DNA from: a bacterium
Lineage (GTDB): Bacteria; Bacteroidota; Bacteroidia; Bacteroidales; Muribaculaceae
Reading direction: 5' to 3'
Length of the DNA stretch: 13,685 nucleotides
NCBI GenBank assembly: GCA_004563195.1
Contig: SFTJ01000066.1
Location: forward strand, 1-13,685
In this document: positions 13,471 through 13,685 of the stretch, in pieces
How positions within the stretch are numbered: the stretch's first letter is position 1
Layout of the letters: the number at the start of each line of letters is the position of its first letter
Notes under the pieces: model-generated
Databases searched by the model: none
What the model saw: the letters and a program-made list of their open reading frames with translations, nothing else
Told to the model about the DNA's origin: nothing
Position numbers and translations under genes: made by a program

Positions 13471-13685
13471 TGTTGCAAATAAAATATGTATCAAACCCGA
13501 CAGATTTAGTAAAGGTAGCAATAAAATCTGAGAATATCTCTCCTTTTGGAGGAATTTTTTCAATAATGGAGCAATTTGAATCCAAGCTCTCATCTGTAAT
13601 CGACTCAACCCTCGGTATGAGATGCAGGCTGTATGGTTATCAATACAGCGAAATCATCCGTTCGCTTATGAGCGTTTATTTCTGT
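13470..13685 (+). CDS. IS1380-family transposase, N-terminal part (incomplete at window end)
   Basis: An open frame reads KYVSNPTDLVKVAIKSEN, then ISPFGGIFSIMEQF, VIDSTLGMRCRLYGYQYSE and IIRSLMSVYFC before the window ends. The PFGGI, LGLRC/LGMRC and YGYQYSEI segments fit the N-terminus of Bacteroidota IS1380-type DDE transposases; the catalytic Asp and Glu residues lie beyond the window. The start is uncertain. GTG at 13470 is the most upstream plausible codon, TTG at 13473 is possible, and ATG at 13566 follows a GGAGG but would remove the conserved PFGGI part. Unlike the copy at 11729-11909 this frame has no internal stop, so the element may be functional. Confidence 0.75.
   Translation, partial: MLQIKYVSNPTDLVKVAIKSENISPFGGIFSIMEQFESKLSSVIDSTLGMRCRLYGYQYSEIIRSLMSVYFC

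Larger units (their letters stand above)
13390..13685 (+). mobile_element. IS1380-type insertion sequence, left end, cut by the window edge
   Basis: The homology block shared with 11617-11799 begins at AATTCCGCAA (13390) and leads into an open transposase frame that continues past the window. A perfect nine-base-pair hairpin, CTGAGCAAC/GTTGCTCAG (13413-13421 and 13428-13436), lies near the end. The exact terminus and the right end cannot be seen here, so the family assignment rests on the transposase N-terminus. Confidence 0.7.

Noticed and set aside
1..13685. CRISPR arrays, tRNA or rRNA genes
   Set aside because: I looked for regularly spaced repeats and cloverleaf or rRNA-like sequences and saw none.

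Overview
This window looks like a Bacteroidales chromosome, perhaps Muribaculaceae-, Prevotella- or Bacteroides-like. The evidence is the TAnnTTTG-type -7 boxes with TTTG-type -33 boxes about 19-20 bases upstream, weak Shine-Dalgarno sequences, and typical Bacteroidota proteins: a DUF4924 protein, an IS1380-type transposase start, a Zn-ribbon protein with a CGGYHVTS-like motif, and a kinase/RapZ-C fusion. I cannot place it to genus from the sequence alone.

Layout. 1-62 holds a terminator of a gene outside the window. 330-2009 (+) is a cytoplasmic GH13 alpha-amylase-family enzyme with its own promoter. 2104-3048 (+) is PRPP synthetase (prs), followed by a strikingly self-complementary intergenic hairpin. 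3308-6289 (+) is a three-gene run: a Crp/Fnr-family regulator, a small DUF4924-type protein with a poly-Asp tail, and peptide chain release factor 3 (prfC, GTG start). 6290-6726 is intergenic, with a nested palindrome, a short coding-looking relic on the minus strand, a terminator-like inverted repeat and a clear promoter. 6727-8891 (+) is a translationally coupled pair: an AmgK-like amino-sugar kinase fused to a RapZ C-terminal domain, overlapping by ATGA with a MurU-like sugar-1-phosphate nucleotidyltransferase. It is followed by a strong terminator. 9017-11551 (-) is a secreted GH9 glycosidase fused to a NodB-like deacetylase domain with altered catalytic motifs.

From about 11.6 kb to the end the sequence is visibly more AT-rich and mobile. 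It holds a truncated IS1380-type left end with a transposase fragment broken by a stop, and directly against it a 279-bp element with perfect 21-bp terminal inverted repeats and no transposase (MITE-like). After that come a Zn-ribbon/coiled-coil protein of unknown function with its own terminator (12261-13367, -), and a second IS1380-type left end whose open transposase frame runs off the window.

How the genes fit together. The first 9 kb is mostly housekeeping: storage or dietary glucan turnover, nucleotide precursor synthesis, translation termination, and cell-wall amino-sugar salvage. The most interesting unit is the kinase-RapZ-C/nucleotidyltransferase operon. By family knowledge it would turn MurNAc (and possibly GlcNAc) into the 1-phosphate and then the UDP-sugar, with a built-in domain related to the glucosamine-6-phosphate sensor of enterobacterial RapZ. 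The last 2 kb is an insertion hotspot in which IS1380-type ends sit just upstream of two genes transcribed away from them.
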